64,000 bases of DNA from Ipomoea triloba (lineage: Eukaryota; Streptophyta; Magnoliopsida; Solanales; Convolvulaceae), in the NCBI RefSeq assembly GCF_003576645.1, contig NC_044916.1:27580596-27644595 (forward strand), in the 5' to 3' direction. The position numbers were made by a program, and so were the translations under genes. This document shows positions 1 through 12,400 of this stretch, in pieces. The stretch's first letter is position 1. Every line of letters begins with the position of its first letter. The notes beneath the pieces are model-generated. The model saw only the letters and a list, made by a program, of their open reading frames with translations. It had not been told where the DNA came from and made no database searches.

Positions 1-2380
1 ACACAAAAAAAATGCCCACACTAAAGAAGACATGCTCTCACCCCTTCTAGTGTACTTTTTCCGGTTCCCATCTTCATCATCAGCATAATATGAAATTTCA
101 GAATTTTGTCTTTCTACTTGTATTGCGCTCTTTCGTGTGGTAGCCCCTGGCTGGGAGGAGTGGCACCAAGAAGTGGATGTAAGAAAAATAAAATACCTCC
201 TATGCATAATTTGAAGTTTATTTGTATGCTTTGTGCAAGTTTAAGTGCTCTACAGTTGTATACATGTAAAAATAGCAGTAGTATTTGCTTACAGCAGGAG
301 GACTCGAGCTTTTAGTAAAATTGGCCTCATGATTGGAATGAGCTGAAGCTGAGTTTAGTCCATCTATTTCAACAATATCAATGGCTGAAGGTTTTGCAGA
401 ACCTGTTGTAGGGACAGCTGTATATCCTTCAAAATCTTTTCCAGGAGATCCAGCTTCAGAAACATGCTTCAATGGATCTGAAGCAAAAGCAGGTGGGGGA
501 CTTTGAGAATCTGTTGGCGGCAATAAAACAGGATGATTTCCAAACAAATTCTTCTCCATTCCAGTCTGGACCACATTAAAATTAATTACAAAAAAACTCG
601 CAAGCCAGAATATAATAAAGGCAAGAAGTCAATATTAAGCATTATTAGCAAATAAGAAATACCGGAGTACAATAAATGTGCAAAGAAAGTTTCTAAAGCA
701 GTTTTTATAACAAAGTAAATTTACCTGCATTATTGCTTCTTTCAGTTTTAAATGAAGATGAGACCCTGAATCTTTGAAATGTTTAGGAGGCCATATCTAC
801 ATCAATAAGCAAATCTCTCAGACATTAAAGGCAATTAAGCGGGAAAAGAAGAATATGTAGTTTGGTTTCTATTAACCCCCTCCCTCACCCCCCAAAAAAA
901 TGCTTACACACATATTTAAAAACCAGAAGTCATGCTATTAATAAACTCTTATTGTGCTTCATATCAAAGTTCACACTCTTTCTCCATTATATGATAGCTA
1001 CTGTAGCTCCATGGCTGAATTTTGAAGCCCTATGTTCTGAATAGGGGCATACATGTAGCCATTATTTCAAATCCTTTCGTATATGCAGTTATATCATTAT
1101 GGAAGACAGTATTAATTCACATTAGAGTGATGGCCAAGATGATTATCTTAGTGATTCAGGCTAATTTACTAAGTGAATAAATGAGAAATAGAGTTTATTA
1201 CTCCAGCTCAAAGCAATTAAATTTAGCAACTTCTTACACTTCCTGATTCTCCAAAGTTACAAGTTTCTATATACCAGTTACTGGCAGTGCTTTGAAATTC
1301 ACTCTTTCCACTGCAACTGGAGTACTGTATTCAAAATATTAAAAAATTGCTTAGCTTCTGTAAGTAAAACTTACTGAAGTTGAACAGGCTGGACAGACGT
1401 ACCCAGCTGGAGCAGTTTGTGGTGGGAATCCTTTAATATGTGAAACCAAGCAATTCGTATGCATGACATCTACAAAAAAGCAATTAACAAATGTAAGATG
1501 CTCTATATAAGGAATGTGCAAAACCACATGCAAATTTTGCAGGTGAAATTGCATTGGTATGAATACATACGCAAGCAGCCCAATCGAGTAGTTTGAGTAT
1601 CTGTTGCCTCTTCAAGCACAGCATGGCAGAAACAGCAATCTGGAGGCCAATCATACTCTCCATCTATGACCCATTCTGAATAAGTGCGCACCTAAAATGA
1701 TTAATTTTTTTAAATTCCAATAAGAACATGGGAAATAAGAAGTCTCCAAAGTTTAAGATGGCAATGAATTCCAAAGCATACCACACATATTTGATGCTCG
1801 GGAAGGCATATGCATTCTCCACAAACTGGAACCTTGTGTACGAAACAGTACAACTTAGTTGCCTGAAATTCACCAGATCACCATTCAGTGATTTAATAAA
1901 GCCACCATAATCAACAAACTCAAACTGCTATACTATACTCAATTATCAACCTCAATAGACATGAAACAGAAACACTAGCTCTACATCACTTAGTTGAAGT
2001 TTTAAAGTTTTGGCTATCATAATTGATCAAGTGGAAATCAACATACAGTAAGCACTAAAGTTAAAACAATTTATTTTTGGTCTTCTAATGCGTTTAATAA
2101 CATCATTGATCAACTCAGCAAAACCAGCTAGACGCAGAACTGCAGCCGAGATTCATCAACATTAATTTGAACCAGTAATAATAATTCAAAATGAGATTAA
2201 CGAATACTCTGCAGATTGTAAATTACTGACTCGACTAGATCTCATTTTTACAACATAAATGATTTGTAAACAAGCAGAGCCACCATTCCCTCTACAGCTT
2301 AAGATGAGTGCGTGCGTGCGCGCGCGCGTATAACGAGAGAATTATTAAGCGGTTACCTTCCGGCATCTACAGACCACCAT
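1..2380 (-). CDS. Zinc finger protein-like 1 (ZFPL1) homologue, 3' end outside window
   Basis: ZFPL1 proteins are Golgi-associated membrane proteins with an N-terminal B-box-like and RING-like zinc-binding region. Seven exons can be read on the minus strand: 2357-2380, 1782-1862, 1571-1691, 1375-1469, 725-796, 293-565 and 42-150, all with GT/AG borders and compatible phases. The protein starts MVVCRCRK and continues into a Cys/His-rich region (motifs CFVHKVPVCGEC, VRTYSEWVIDGEYDWP, ETRLGCL-like TTRLGCL, then TAPAGYVCPACSTSIWPPK). The last visible exon contains SEISYYADDEDGNRKK and ends in phase 1. The motif order matches plant ZFPL1 proteins that I know. The C-terminal transmembrane part expected for the family lies beyond position 1. 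The start is the first ATG in a short first exon with a good donor. I am confident of the family; its precise role in plants is not established here. Confidence 0.88.
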
Positions 2381-2741
2381 TGCATGTGCTGAATTGGAGC
2401 AGTATATGAAATCGAGATCGGGATATTACAGTTGTGATCTCTTCTAGGGTTTTAGGCTTTTAGCTGAGAAAATTTGGAATTTCGCAAATCAAACACGAAT
2501 TCTCGACATGATTCTGTGTTTGCAGATCCATTCCCGACTTCCAGTGTTTCAGAGTCACGGCGACAGATTTCATTTCCTATCAAAGTCCACCTGGAACTGA
2601 GGTGTCTCAGGTCCCAACATCAACACTGGGCCAATCCATTGGGCCAACTGCCTGGACCTCAAATCTTATATACGGAGTACATCAAAGATAACAATTTCCA
2701 TAATGCACTATGGACCCTGATTCAATACATAAAATTTCAGT
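2381..2741. other. Upstream region of the ZFPL1 homologue
   Basis: This stretch holds the 5' UTR and promoter of the minus-strand zinc-finger gene. A short purine/pyrimidine alternating tract (gtgcgtgcgcgcgcgcg) lies nearby at about 2309-2326, inside intron 1. No gene is seen in the stretch itself. Confidence 0.4.
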
Positions 2742-3423
2742 CGTTATACAGTGGACCATGGTCCACGACTCACAAAATGACGCCGTTTCAGTAAGCAGGA
2801 GAAACGGCTGACGTAAATCGTAACGGAGCTCCGTAACTAATACTACAGTTCATCTCAAAAGATACTGCCTCACATTTGTTTTGATATTATCGAATGAAAC
2901 TATAGTTATATCGAAATATAACTGTAGTTATGTTGAAATGTAACTGCAGTGTATATAAACTAATATTGAATAACAGTTTCACATTTTTGAGTTTTATATT
3001 ATCGAATGAAATTGTAGTTATATCGAAATGTAACTGTAGTTGTGTTGAAATGTAACTGCAGTGTATATAAACTGATACTGAATAACAGTTTCACATTTTT
3101 AAGTGTATATTGTCCGATGAAACTGTAATTATATTGAAATGATATTGTAGTTGTATTGAAATGAAACTGCAGTATATTATAAAAGAAATTGTAGTTGTGT
3201 TGAAAGGAAACTGAATAACAGGATCACATATTTGAGTGTATAATATCGAATGAAACTACAGTTATATCGAAAAGAAACTGCAGTTGTAATGAAATGTAAT
3301 TGCAGTGTATATAAACTGAAAGTGAATGGCGCAAAACAGAGACTATTCCAGCCGTCTGTTTTCATTAATCAAAACGGCGTCGTTTTGATGCATGGTCGAC
3401 CACGGTCCACAGTAAAATTTGCG
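2742..3423. mobile_element. Foldback/MITE-like element, copy A of the GTGGACCATGGTCCAC family
   Basis: The left end reads GTTATACAGTGGACCATGG followed by an acgccgttt block. The right end, read inverted, is TTTTACTGTGGACCGTGG followed by acgacgccgtttt. The inside is an array of diverged units about 30 bp long, grouped into units of about 120 bp (gaaactgtagttatatcg / aatgtaactgcagtgtat). There is no coding capacity. Copy B at 34268-34864 has the same ends and the same internal array. This looks like a non-autonomous TIR element whose superfamily I cannot assign. Confidence 0.7.
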
Positions 3424-3635
3424 ATAAAATTTGGCTTCATAATGTACATAATTCATTTTCATAATACACAGAACTCATGTTCATAATACACATACACATA
3501 AATACAATATAATAAACATGAATTAAACACTTAATATAATACACATAATTCATGTTCATAATGCACAAAATTCATATTCATAATAAACATACACATAAAC
3601 ACGGTATAATGAATATTAATTAAACACTTAACATA
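3424..3635. repeat. Degenerate array of atacacataattcat units
   Basis: Short imperfect repeats of the type ttcataatacacagaactc run through this stretch. They resemble the internal array of element C (49016-49737), so this may be the remains of a second element abutting copy A. Confidence 0.5.
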
Positions 3636-3830
3636 CACTACTACATAAAACACTTTTAACGTCGGTTATTATCTACATTCAACGTCGATTTTTTTGCGAC
3701 GTAGTTCTGGCCAACGTAGTAAATAAATGAAACAACGTCGGTTTTTTAAAACCGACGTCATATGTCATTTTTTTTATTAAAAAATTAAGATACGACGTCG
3801 ATTTTTTTTTTTTTAACCGGGCCAATGAGC
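3636..3830. mobile_element. CACTA (En/Spm-type) transposon terminus
   Basis: The segment starts CACTACTACATAAAA and is followed by repeated subterminal motifs (aacgtcggtt, caacgtcgattttt, aaccgacgtc) in both orientations. A CACTA terminus plus subterminal GTCGGTT repeats is typical of dicot CACTA elements. No opposite terminus was recognised, so this is a fragment or the edge of a degraded copy. Confidence 0.6.
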
Positions 3831-4528
3831 TTCTCTTTGCTCTTTGGGTATGTGGGTTTGAACAAACTGGAGTGAGTTCATGTGTTCATGGAGTCGCTGG
3901 GTGGAAGAAGAAGGAGATGAAGAACGTGATTTTGTATCTTTTTTTATTTCTTTAATTTAATGTTTTTTAAATTATGATTATGTGGCAGCCAAGTACCCAA
4001 TCTAAAGCTTATGTGGCGAGCCACATAAGCATTTACCGGTTTTTACCACAGAGGTAACCGGGGGTAATGGGGTGGGATGACTCAAAATCGCAAGTTCATG
4101 TGTTCAATTGAACTTTTAAAAAGTTCATGGACCTAATAGACTTTTCGCGAAATATTTAGGGGCTATTTGCACATTTTCCTTTCATCTTGCAATATCGTAA
4201 CTTTTATATAGTGGTATCTTTTTTATTTTTATTTTTATTTTTTAGAATTATAAAATTCATTGGTATTACATGTATATCCGCACATAATCTATTAACTACA
4301 TGTTTAAAAAATCAATACCTTAACTCCATAATAAAAACTTGCTAATTTTTAACCAACTATTTCTTAAAATTATACTATAGTCATGATTACATGTCAAAAA
4401 CTAATTCAAAATTGTACTTTTAAATTTAAATATAAACTGGATACTGCCACATAATTGTAGTAATAATCAAGGAATATGATTACGAAGCCAATACAACAAA
4501 TTTAGAAGATAAAATATACAATATTATA
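3831..4528. other. Spacer, no gene seen
   Basis: AT-rich sequence with poly-T tracts. I see no coding exon or structured repeat here. Confidence 0.3.
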
Positions 4529-4620
4529 AGTTTATAAACTCAATAGTGGGGCGTTTGGTTCAAGTTATACAAAAAGTTTATAAACTCAATAGTGGGGCGT
4601 TTGGTTCAAGTTATACAAAA
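4529..4620. repeat. Perfect 46-bp tandem duplication
   Basis: A 46-bp unit starting agtttataaactcaatag and containing ggggcgtttggttcaag is present twice head to tail without a mismatch. This indicates a very recent duplication, or an assembly artefact. Confidence 0.8.
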
Positions 4621-4659
4621 TAACTAAGGTTATACTCGATTTCGTCTTATTCCTAATAT

Positions 4660-4855
4660 TGAGCTATTACATAACTACTTTCTCAACCTATTAAAGCACA
4701 AGAATCAGTATTGTCTCCACTGAGAGGCGAACCCACCACCGAGAGGCAAACCCACTACCGAATCAGTATTGCCTCCACTGAGACTCGAACCCACCACCTC
4801 CCATATAAAGGGAAGGGTTTGATGTCACTGGACCACAAGGTCCTTGGCAAGTATT
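4660..4855 (-). mobile_element. tRNA-related SINE, inverted copy with internal duplication
   Basis: Read on the minus strand it starts ggaccttgtggtccagtg (A-box-like). It continues with a B-box-like gtgggttcgagtctc and ends with aataggttgagaaagtagtt, as in the other SINE copies of this window. A stretch around the B box (gtggtgggttcgcctctcag) is duplicated with changes, so this copy is longer inside and damaged. Confidence 0.7.
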
Positions 4856-5064
4856 AACATACTTAGTTTATGAACTTTAACTTTAAATTTATTTAGTTAT
4901 CACTCACATATTATGATAATGGATAAGATTAATATATGAGATGATTATCTTATGCAACATGTAACTTAAAATTACAAGTAATAGTAAGTTAAAATGATCA
5001 ATTGTATCATGTTTAAAGGTGTTTTTGGAATTTTTTTCAATGGTCTAGTTGTATTTTCTTTTTG

Positions 5065-5606
5065 GAATTAATTCCATTTTTTGTCATAGATTTAAAGGTG
5101 ACGTTCCAATTTTAGTCCTTTTTTTTTTCAAAACATCCTATATTAGTCCTAGTTTTATTGTGACATGACCATTTTTTGTCATCCGTTAATAAAACCGTTA
5201 ACCTACCGTCAACTATTAAGATATTTTTGTCTCTTTATATAAAATAAATATTTTTTTATTAGTATTAAAATCCCTAATTCCCATTAATTATTAATCAAAT
5301 AATTCCACAGCAGTCTTCCGCAAAATATTAATAATAATAATTAATAATTATTTGAGTGCTGCGGAATTAGTTGATTAATAATTAATGGAAATTAGGGATT
5401 TCATAATACTAATAAAAAAAATTATTTATTTTATATAAAAAGATAAAAATATCATGATAGTTAACGGTAGGTTAACGGTTTTATTAACGGAGGACCAAAA
5501 ATTGTCATGCCACAATAAAACTAGGACTAATATAGGATGTTTTGAAAAAAAAGGACTAAAAGTGGAACGTCACCTATAAAACTAGGACCAAAAATGGAAT
5601 TAACTC
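5065..5606. mobile_element. Long-TIR foldback MITE, Mutator-like
   Basis: Two arms of about 260 bp are inverted repeats around a centre near 5330. The termini are GAATTAATTCC on the left and GAGTTAATTCC (inverted) on the right. Shared blocks include gtgacgttcc, catcctatattagtcctag, gttaacctaccgt and attagggattt. The flanks 5056-5064 (ttctttttg) and 5607-5615 (ttttttttg) match in 8 of 9 bases, consistent with a 9-bp target duplication of Mutator type. There is no coding capacity; the transcript would fold into one long hairpin. Confidence 0.8.
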
Positions 5607-6159
5607 TTTTTTTTGGAATAGTTTGACAATTTATTTGATTATTATCTATTGTTTTTACAAGGAGTTAATTTCACCAGAAGTCTCTTGTCTTTGGTGACAA
5701 TTTTAAATTTAGTCTCAGACTATCGTTTTTGACATTTAATATCCCAGATTATTATTTTTGGACACTTTTAGTTCTTTTGAAGACTTTTTTCGATTTTTAG
5801 TAAGGGCATTTTTGTCTTTTCATATTTTTCTGGTTTCAATCGGTTTTATTGGTTTAGGACTTTAGGTAACATTTAATTTTTAGTAGCCATATTTTTCAAC
5901 AGATTTTTAGCACTGTTGCAAAAATCGGCCGCCTAGGCGCTAGGCGCCCCTACGCCAAGGCGAATTGCTCCTTAGGTGGCTGCCTAGTGCCTAACTCGGG
6001 CGACTATGTCGAGTTGACGGCCAACTTAGCTAAATTCGACCGAGTAAAGGAAGCTCTGAAATGGATTAAATCGCGGGGGGTGATGGAGGTCTCTGTCCAA
6101 TCTGATTGTCTTAATTTGATCCTAGTGTTGGTAGGAGAACGGTAGTTAGATCTTACTTT

Positions 6160-8984
6160 TTTTTTTTTTTATGGTGGATGGAGGATAAAATCCTGGATCT
6201 TTAGCTGACCCTAACAACATGTGACGCTCCTAAGAGACCAAGTTCGTCCTCGCGCAGAATCCTCTCGATCTCCCATGGTGGCTCAGAAAACCAATCAACC
6301 GCTCCCGTCTGATTGCGAGCGCCCTTAGCTAAAGTGTCTGCTGCTTTGTTTTGCTCCCTGGGAATATGTCTAAGGTTCACTTCCCAGTTTCTGCACTTCA
6401 AGTCTTTGCACAGGTCGGTGAGGTTTCCAGTAGGTCCATCACATCCTTGACTTCCATTAATGAGTTTTGCTGCTGTAGCGCAGTCCGTTTCCAGCTCCAC
6501 TTTTCGGTAGCCTCGATCCCATGTTTCCTCTAGCCCGATAAGAATTCCCCACAACTCAGCTTCCAGCGGTGTGCACAAGCCCACGGTCTTGGAGAAAGCT
6601 CCTAAGAACGCCGCTTCAGAGTTTCGGAAAATTCCTCCACACGTAGCGTGATTAAACTTGTTCACACAGCCGTCCGTATTGATTTTAGTCCAGCCCTCCT
6701 CCGGTGGTTGCCATGGTTGGTTTCTCCTTGTTTCTCTTTGCTGCCTTTGTCAAAGGTCCCTCTCCTCGTTCCATTGCTGCCTCTATTTCCTTGAATTGGG
6801 TCTGCAGCCACGCAACTTTGTCCTTCACATCTTTTTCCTCTCCGTTAAACACTAGGCTATTTCGCCATTTCCATATCCACCAAGCTGTGATTGCGAACCT
6901 CGCGCTCCTTTGTCTACGTCTCTGCCCACCGTCGGCTCCTGCCAAATTAGTGGTTAGCCAGTTTTCGAAAACCATGGAATTGAGCATACCTGAATTCTCT
7001 ACAATGTTGATGCCTTTCCACACCGCCTCCGCAGCCTGGCATCTTCGAATGGTGTGCTCTACGTTCTCGCTCTCTGCACTGCAGATGGCACATCGTTCAT
7101 CCGACGTGAAACCTCGTTTCTTTCTCTCCGCATTACACATGATCCTTCCATGCTTAACCAACCAAAGGAAAGATCGTATTCTATTCGGTACCCTTAATCT
7201 CCAAATGTCCATCCATCCTTCAGTAATCTCATTGCTCTGCTGGTTCGAGATCATTCCATATGCCGATTTGGTGGAGAAGGCATTGTCGTTAGTATTTCCC
7301 CATCCTAGGGTGTCCTCCTTGTCAGCGTTTCTCAGAAGTGCTCTAGCGGCTATTTCATTCCTTTTGTTAGGGTCCAGTGCCACGTCTATCTTTTCCAAGT
7401 CCCACGTGCCCCTTGCATTCCACAGATCAGCCACTCGCAGGTTCTCGTCATTCCTTTTGAGCGGTCCGATTAAGTGTTCACGAAGGGGTCCTTTGCCTAT
7501 CCAGCGATCATTCCAGAAGGAGGTGCCCCGTCCGTTTCTAACAATCTTTGTTACTCCATTCTCCAGCACTTGAGCAGCTTCGCAGATCTCTTTCCAAACG
7601 TTGGAATTGTTCCGTTTTCTCTTTATGTTCTCGACGTATGCCCCTGTCTTCATGTATTTGCAAGTAATGACGCGAGCCCAGGTACTTGTTTTTTCCTTTA
7701 GAACCCGCCACCCTAGCTTGGTAAGGAGCGCCCTATTCATGTTGCGCATAGACTTGATCCCAAGCCCTCCTGCTTCTTTAGGAGCCGTTACCGTATTCCA
7801 GTTCACCAGACTTACTTTCCCCTTCGTTCCATCGCCTCCCCATAGGAAGCTACGTACACTCTTGTTAATGGCGTCACAGACGCCCTTCGGGAGGAGCATA
7901 GTTTGCATTGAGTAAGATGGAATAGCATTAAGCACTGACTGGACTAAGACTTGCCTCCCTGCCAGGCTTAGGAATCGAGTCTTCCATCCTTCTAGTCGGC
8001 TCTGCACCCTGTCCATTATGGATTTGCAATGATCCTTCGTCACTCTTCCATGGAGGGATGGGACTCCGAGGTATCTTCCCAGATCTGTGGTCGATATTAG
8101 ATTTTAGTTTATTAATTTTCTGCCCCGAAGACTTATAGAATTCTTCCAGGCATTCCATTATGACATGGATCTGTTCCTCCTCCGCTTCCGCGAATAGGAC
8201 CATGTCGTCTGCGAAGAAGAGGTGGGAGATGGTGGGTCCGTTTTTAGATGCTTTGATCCCTTTCCATCTACCTTGAGACACTGCTTTGGAAATTATGTGA
8301 CCAAGGCGCTCGATACACAGAACGAACAAGAACGGCGAGATAGAATCACCCTGTCGTACTCCTCGTTCGGATCTAAACTTATCAAGATTTCTCCCTTCCC
8401 ATAAAATCGACATGGTAGCGGTTTCTACGCAGTGCATGATGTTTCTAATCCAGTTGTGGTTGAAACCACACTCCTTGAGCGTGGAGCGTATAAACCTCCA
8501 GTCCAGCCTATCATAGGCTTTTTCTAAGTCGATCTTCAAGACCATGTATCCCTTTCGACCTTTGTCAGTCCTGATGGAATGCAGAATTTCTTGGTAGATT
8601 ACGATATTGTCCGTAATCTGCCTATTTGCGACGAAGCTGCTCTGGTTCGGGCACACGAGGTCCGACATTATGAGCTTGATTCTATTTGTCATGACTTTGG
8701 TAACCAGTTTGTATGCGACGTTGCATAAGCTTATGGGTCGTAGTTGAGCGATTTTCTCCGGATTCTCCACTTTTGGTATAAGAACCAGGTTAGTCTCATT
8801 AAGGTCTTCCGGTAGTTTGCCTTCTGCGAAAAACCGTTCGACCAGCTTATGCATGCAATCACCTGTTATGTTCCAATATTTCTGGTAGAACATTGCATGG
8901 AAGCCGTCCGGTCCCGGCGCCTTGAGGGGAGCCATAGCCGTTACAGCTTCTTTAACCTCCTCTTTGGTTACTCCCGGCGCCTTC
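6160..8984 (-). mobile_element. 5'-truncated L1-type LINE with 16-bp target site duplication
   Basis: Perfect copies of agttagatcttacttt flank the insertion at 6144-6159 and 8985-9000. The 3' poly(A) tail is the poly-T run up to 6170, next to the left duplication, so the element is read on the minus strand. Its 5' end is cut inside the reverse transcriptase, at about 8984. The body encodes the C-terminal part of ORF2 only: RT, the zinc-binding zf-RVT region and RNase H. The intact duplication points to target-primed insertion with 5' truncation. At least two frameshifts show it is dead. Confidence 0.93.
6201..8984 (-). pseudogene. LINE ORF2 remnant: reverse transcriptase, zf-RVT and RNase H
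   Basis: From about 8970 down to 8090 the frame encodes an L1-type RT: APGPDGFHAMFYQKYW, LRPISLCNVAYKLVTKV, a palm motif FFADDMVLFA, and RGVRQGDSISPFLF. Near 8090 the frame shifts (after INKLKSN). The next frame (about 8085-6720) continues DLGRYLGVPSLHGR, then the zf-RVT region (FLWLVKHGRIMC...CAICSAESENVEHTIRRC). A second shift near 6710-6740 leads into an RNase H domain (TKINTDGCV..., LEAELWGILIGL, ETDCATAAKLI, HIPREQNKAADTLAKGA) ending at 6201. The endonuclease and ORF1 are missing because of 5' truncation. The key catalytic Asp pair of the RT is present. Confidence 0.9.
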
Positions 8985-9000
8985 AGTTAGATCTTACTTT

Positions 9001-9366
9001 GACTCTATTATTTACGATTATAGAGCTATCTGCAATCTGTTTTTAGCTTGTATTTTTCAGTACATTCCTAAATCAGTGAACCGAGCGGCTCATATTTTGG
9101 CTAAAACGATTGGTTCTCACGCTGGTCGTATGAATTGGGAGGATGTCCCTCCTCATTTTCTTCTTGATTTAATCTAATATATCCATTTGGTTGGCTTTCT
9201 ATTTTACGCATTTTATGACGCTTTTACGATTCAAAATAGATCAAAGTAATCAAACAACCGAATTCAATTTGTCATTTCAAAAATCCATTCCCACCTGGCA
9301 CGCGAACAACCCGCTCTCATTCAAACACGGTCTTCACAGACTTCACTCTATCCGAACAAAACCCTA

Positions 9367-9369
<3 letters not shown>
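9001..9369. other. End of RNase H relic and BUB3 promoter region
   Basis: Positions 9001-9177 are the 3' half of the RNase H relic. After that comes about 190 bp leading into the BUB3 5' UTR. No clear TATA box is seen. Confidence 0.4.

Positions 9370-9411
<42 letters not shown>
9370..9411 (+). repeat. CT microsatellite in the BUB3 5' leader
   Basis: About 21 uninterrupted CT dinucleotides lie 45-86 bp before the BUB3 ATG, so probably inside the 5' UTR. Pyrimidine tracts of this kind are common in plant leaders and are length-variable. Confidence 0.85.
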
Positions 9412-9414
<3 letters not shown>

Positions 9415-9455
9415 CTTCTGAAGAGCTTTAGAGCTGACCGGAGCTCTGAGGAATA

Positions 9456-12400
9456 ATGACGGCGGCACCACTCCCGACAGGACGTGAGCTGTCGAATCCT
9501 CCGAATGACGGCATATCCAACCTTCGCTTCTCCAACCACAGCGATCAGCTCCTCGTGTCTTCCTGGGATAAGGTGAGTCTTTCTGTCGTGTGTTTTCTTT
9601 TGTCCCAAGCTCGTTTTGGTTACAATTGTTGGCAGTTTATTGGATTTGGTTTTCGAGGTTGTAGATCCTACTTTAAACATTTTGCTTTTCTATTAGACTG
9701 TTCGATTGTACGATGCTAGCGCCAATGCTCTGAGAGGAACATTCGTTCACGGAGGCGCGGTGCTTGACTGTTGTTTCCATGACGATTCTTCAGGCTTCAG
9801 TGCCAGTACTGATAATACTGTTAGAAGGTGCATATTGGAGCCTTTTTTTAAACTTTCAAGTTTCTTCCATTTTGAGGAGAATTTGATACTCTGATTCCTT
9901 ATAAGCACTGTAGAGTTACCAAACCTTGGTGAATCCAATGGTACTTAATTCAGATTAATGTATCCAGTAATACAATAATGAGAAATATCCTTGAATGGTA
10001 GACATTTGAGTTTATTGATTAGGAGTAGTTATTGGTTTCAAGTGGTGCTCAACAGTGCAGTAATTTCATTATAAAATATTAAAATCTTAAAAATCTTATT
10101 TGTAAGGAATTAGGATTCTTCCTTAAAGATGGGAACTTGTATAAAGTAGAACTTGTGAAATATACCAGTATGGCATTATGTAATAGTTCCTTGATGCATA
10201 ATGAAGTTCTTCTGACTTGAGTAGATCTTATGTCAATACATAAACATGTCTAAATGTTTCCCTTACTAGAAAGTGTTACTCTTGATTTTCCAGGCTTGTA
10301 TTCAATTATGGAAGGGATGATATTTTGGGGAGGCATGATGCACCTGTTCGCTGTGTTGAATACTCATACACTGGTAATTGTAGTCTGCAGATGCTAGGAA
10401 TTAGTACTGTATAATTCTCAATATTCCACCTTTTTATTTATTTATTTTTTTAATTTATATTTTGGTTTTCTTGTTATTAAATGTTAAAAATACTAATCCA
10501 TATAAAATATTAAAATATGTGCTTTAAGAGGTTCTGGAGATTAAAAGAGAATTATGTGGATAACAGAAATATACAACAAAACATATAATCAATTTTATGG
10601 TTTTAACTGCGGTGATAAAGTCAGTACTCAGTTCATGAACTCTTGTGCTCTTATCAATCTTAAATGATTAGGTAAATCTAGTGTTACACTCTTACCTATT
10701 TATATTACTCATTCAAGTTGACTTAGAAAAGAAAAACGCGTGTTTTTGTCATGTATAGGACAAGTGATCACTGGTAGTTGGGATAAAACCTTGAAGTGCT
10801 GGGATCCTAGAGGTGCTAGTGGACAGGAGCGCACTCTTGTTGGGACTTACGCACAACCAGAGCGTGTTTACTCTCTGTCTCTTGTTGGCAACCGTTTAGT
10901 AGTGGCAACTGCTGGGAGGCATGTTAATGTATATGATCTGAGAAATATGTCTCAACCTGAGCAACGGAGGGAGTCATCGCTGAAATACCAAACAAGATGT
11001 GTGCGTTGTTATCCTAATGGAACGGGTACACTTCTGAATCTTCAATCTCTATATTTTAAGGGCTGTTATTGGCTCTGCTTGATTGCAAGCTTTTAGTTCA
11101 CACTTCACAGTATACACATTTTTTGTGTAATTATAACTCACTTTCAGAATGATAATTAAGGTTTGGTTTTGGAGATGATATACCGTTTTACTATGGTTTC
11201 TCATAAATCCATAGACATATATGAGTTTTTTTTTTGGGTGCTATTCATTCTTGAGTTGAGCATGTAGCATAGGCTAACAACTATAAAGGAATATAGCTTA
11301 GGTATTGAACATCTGCTCAAAACTTTGTCCAGTTTTACATTTTACTGATTTTAGTTGTATGTTAGTGGAATTGGTGCTTCTGAGTTATTCTTATGTTGTG
11401 TGTGTTTGCATTTAATTGGACATGTAATTTGCAGGTTATGCTCTTAGTTCTGTTGAAGGTCGCGTTGCCATGGAATTTTTTGATCTGTCTGAGGCTGGTC
11501 AATCCAAAAAGTATTGCTATTCTTTACCAAAAACCTGCAACAGCACTTTCCACTTGATTAAAACATGAATGCTTTTGAGGATTTTTCATCAAACACAGGC
11601 TGAACCTTTTTCCTGAAGTTTTCTTCATAGTGCCAGCCAGCCTTTGCTGGTTAATTAGTCTACAGTATATGTACTTCCTATTTTTGTAGAACTCATTTCT
11701 CCAATCTATATTTAGTAGAGTGATAGCTATAAGAAGTTGCAAATAAAAAGTAGATTCATCTTAGTGGCCAATAGTTGTTTACATAGTTTTTAATTTTAAT
11801 GTGCAGATATGCATTCAAATGTCATCGAAAATCTGAAGCTGGAAGGGATGTTGTCTACCCTGTTAATGCCATTGCATTTCACCCAATGTAAGTGTTTGGT
11901 TCCATGTACTCATGGTTTTCTGGGTAGAATCATAAAATTAACCTGATTCAAAACTTTCTGTGGCTCCTTATTATACTTAAAGATTTGCTTTGCAAAATTA
12001 TTCTGCAGCTATGGTACTTTTGCTACTGGGGGTTGTGACGGTTATGTTAATGTTTGGGATGGAAACAACAAAAAGAGGTTATATCAGGTAATTATATCGA
12101 ATTCTTAAGAATACGCAGACACAGTGATTCCTCTTACTGATTTTCTTAATTGTACTTAACCTGCAGTATTCCAAATACCCTGCAAGCGTTGCAGCCTTGT
12201 CATTCAGCAGAGATGGCAGACTGTTGGCTGTGGCCGCAAGTTATACATTTGAGGAGGGAGATAAACTGTAAGTGGTGTAATTAATGAGCGTATCCACATA
12301 TGCAACAATATAATATGTATATTTCATTTTTTTTTTGAGAACATGTATATTTCATATTTGTAGCAGTTTATTGACTGTATTTGTGTTCTTGCAGACATGA

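Larger units (their letters stand above)
6000..9177 (+). pseudogene. RNase H-like (RVT_3-type) relic, split by the LINE insertion
   Basis: Plus-strand codons before 6143 read KEALKWIKSRG...VQSDCLNLI, and after 9000 read YFDSIIYDYRAICNLF...NRAAHILAKTIG...PPHFLLDLI-stop. This is the C-terminal half of the plant RNase H-like domain found at the 3' end of LINE ORF2 and in stand-alone host copies (the SDC...L..., then N..A..LA pattern). The two halves are in different frames even after the LINE and one target duplication are removed, so the reading frame was already broken or has decayed. The 5' part (N-terminal half, start codon) is not recognisable. It is either an old LINE 3' end or a dead RNase H-like gene. 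Confidence 0.6.

Noticed and set aside
6704..7573. 289-codon plus-strand ORF
   Set aside because: It is antisense to the LINE ORF2 coding region and shows no domain of its own.
9348..9680. Minus-strand ORF with an Arg/Glu repeat
   Set aside because: Produced by the CT microsatellite in the BUB3 leader.
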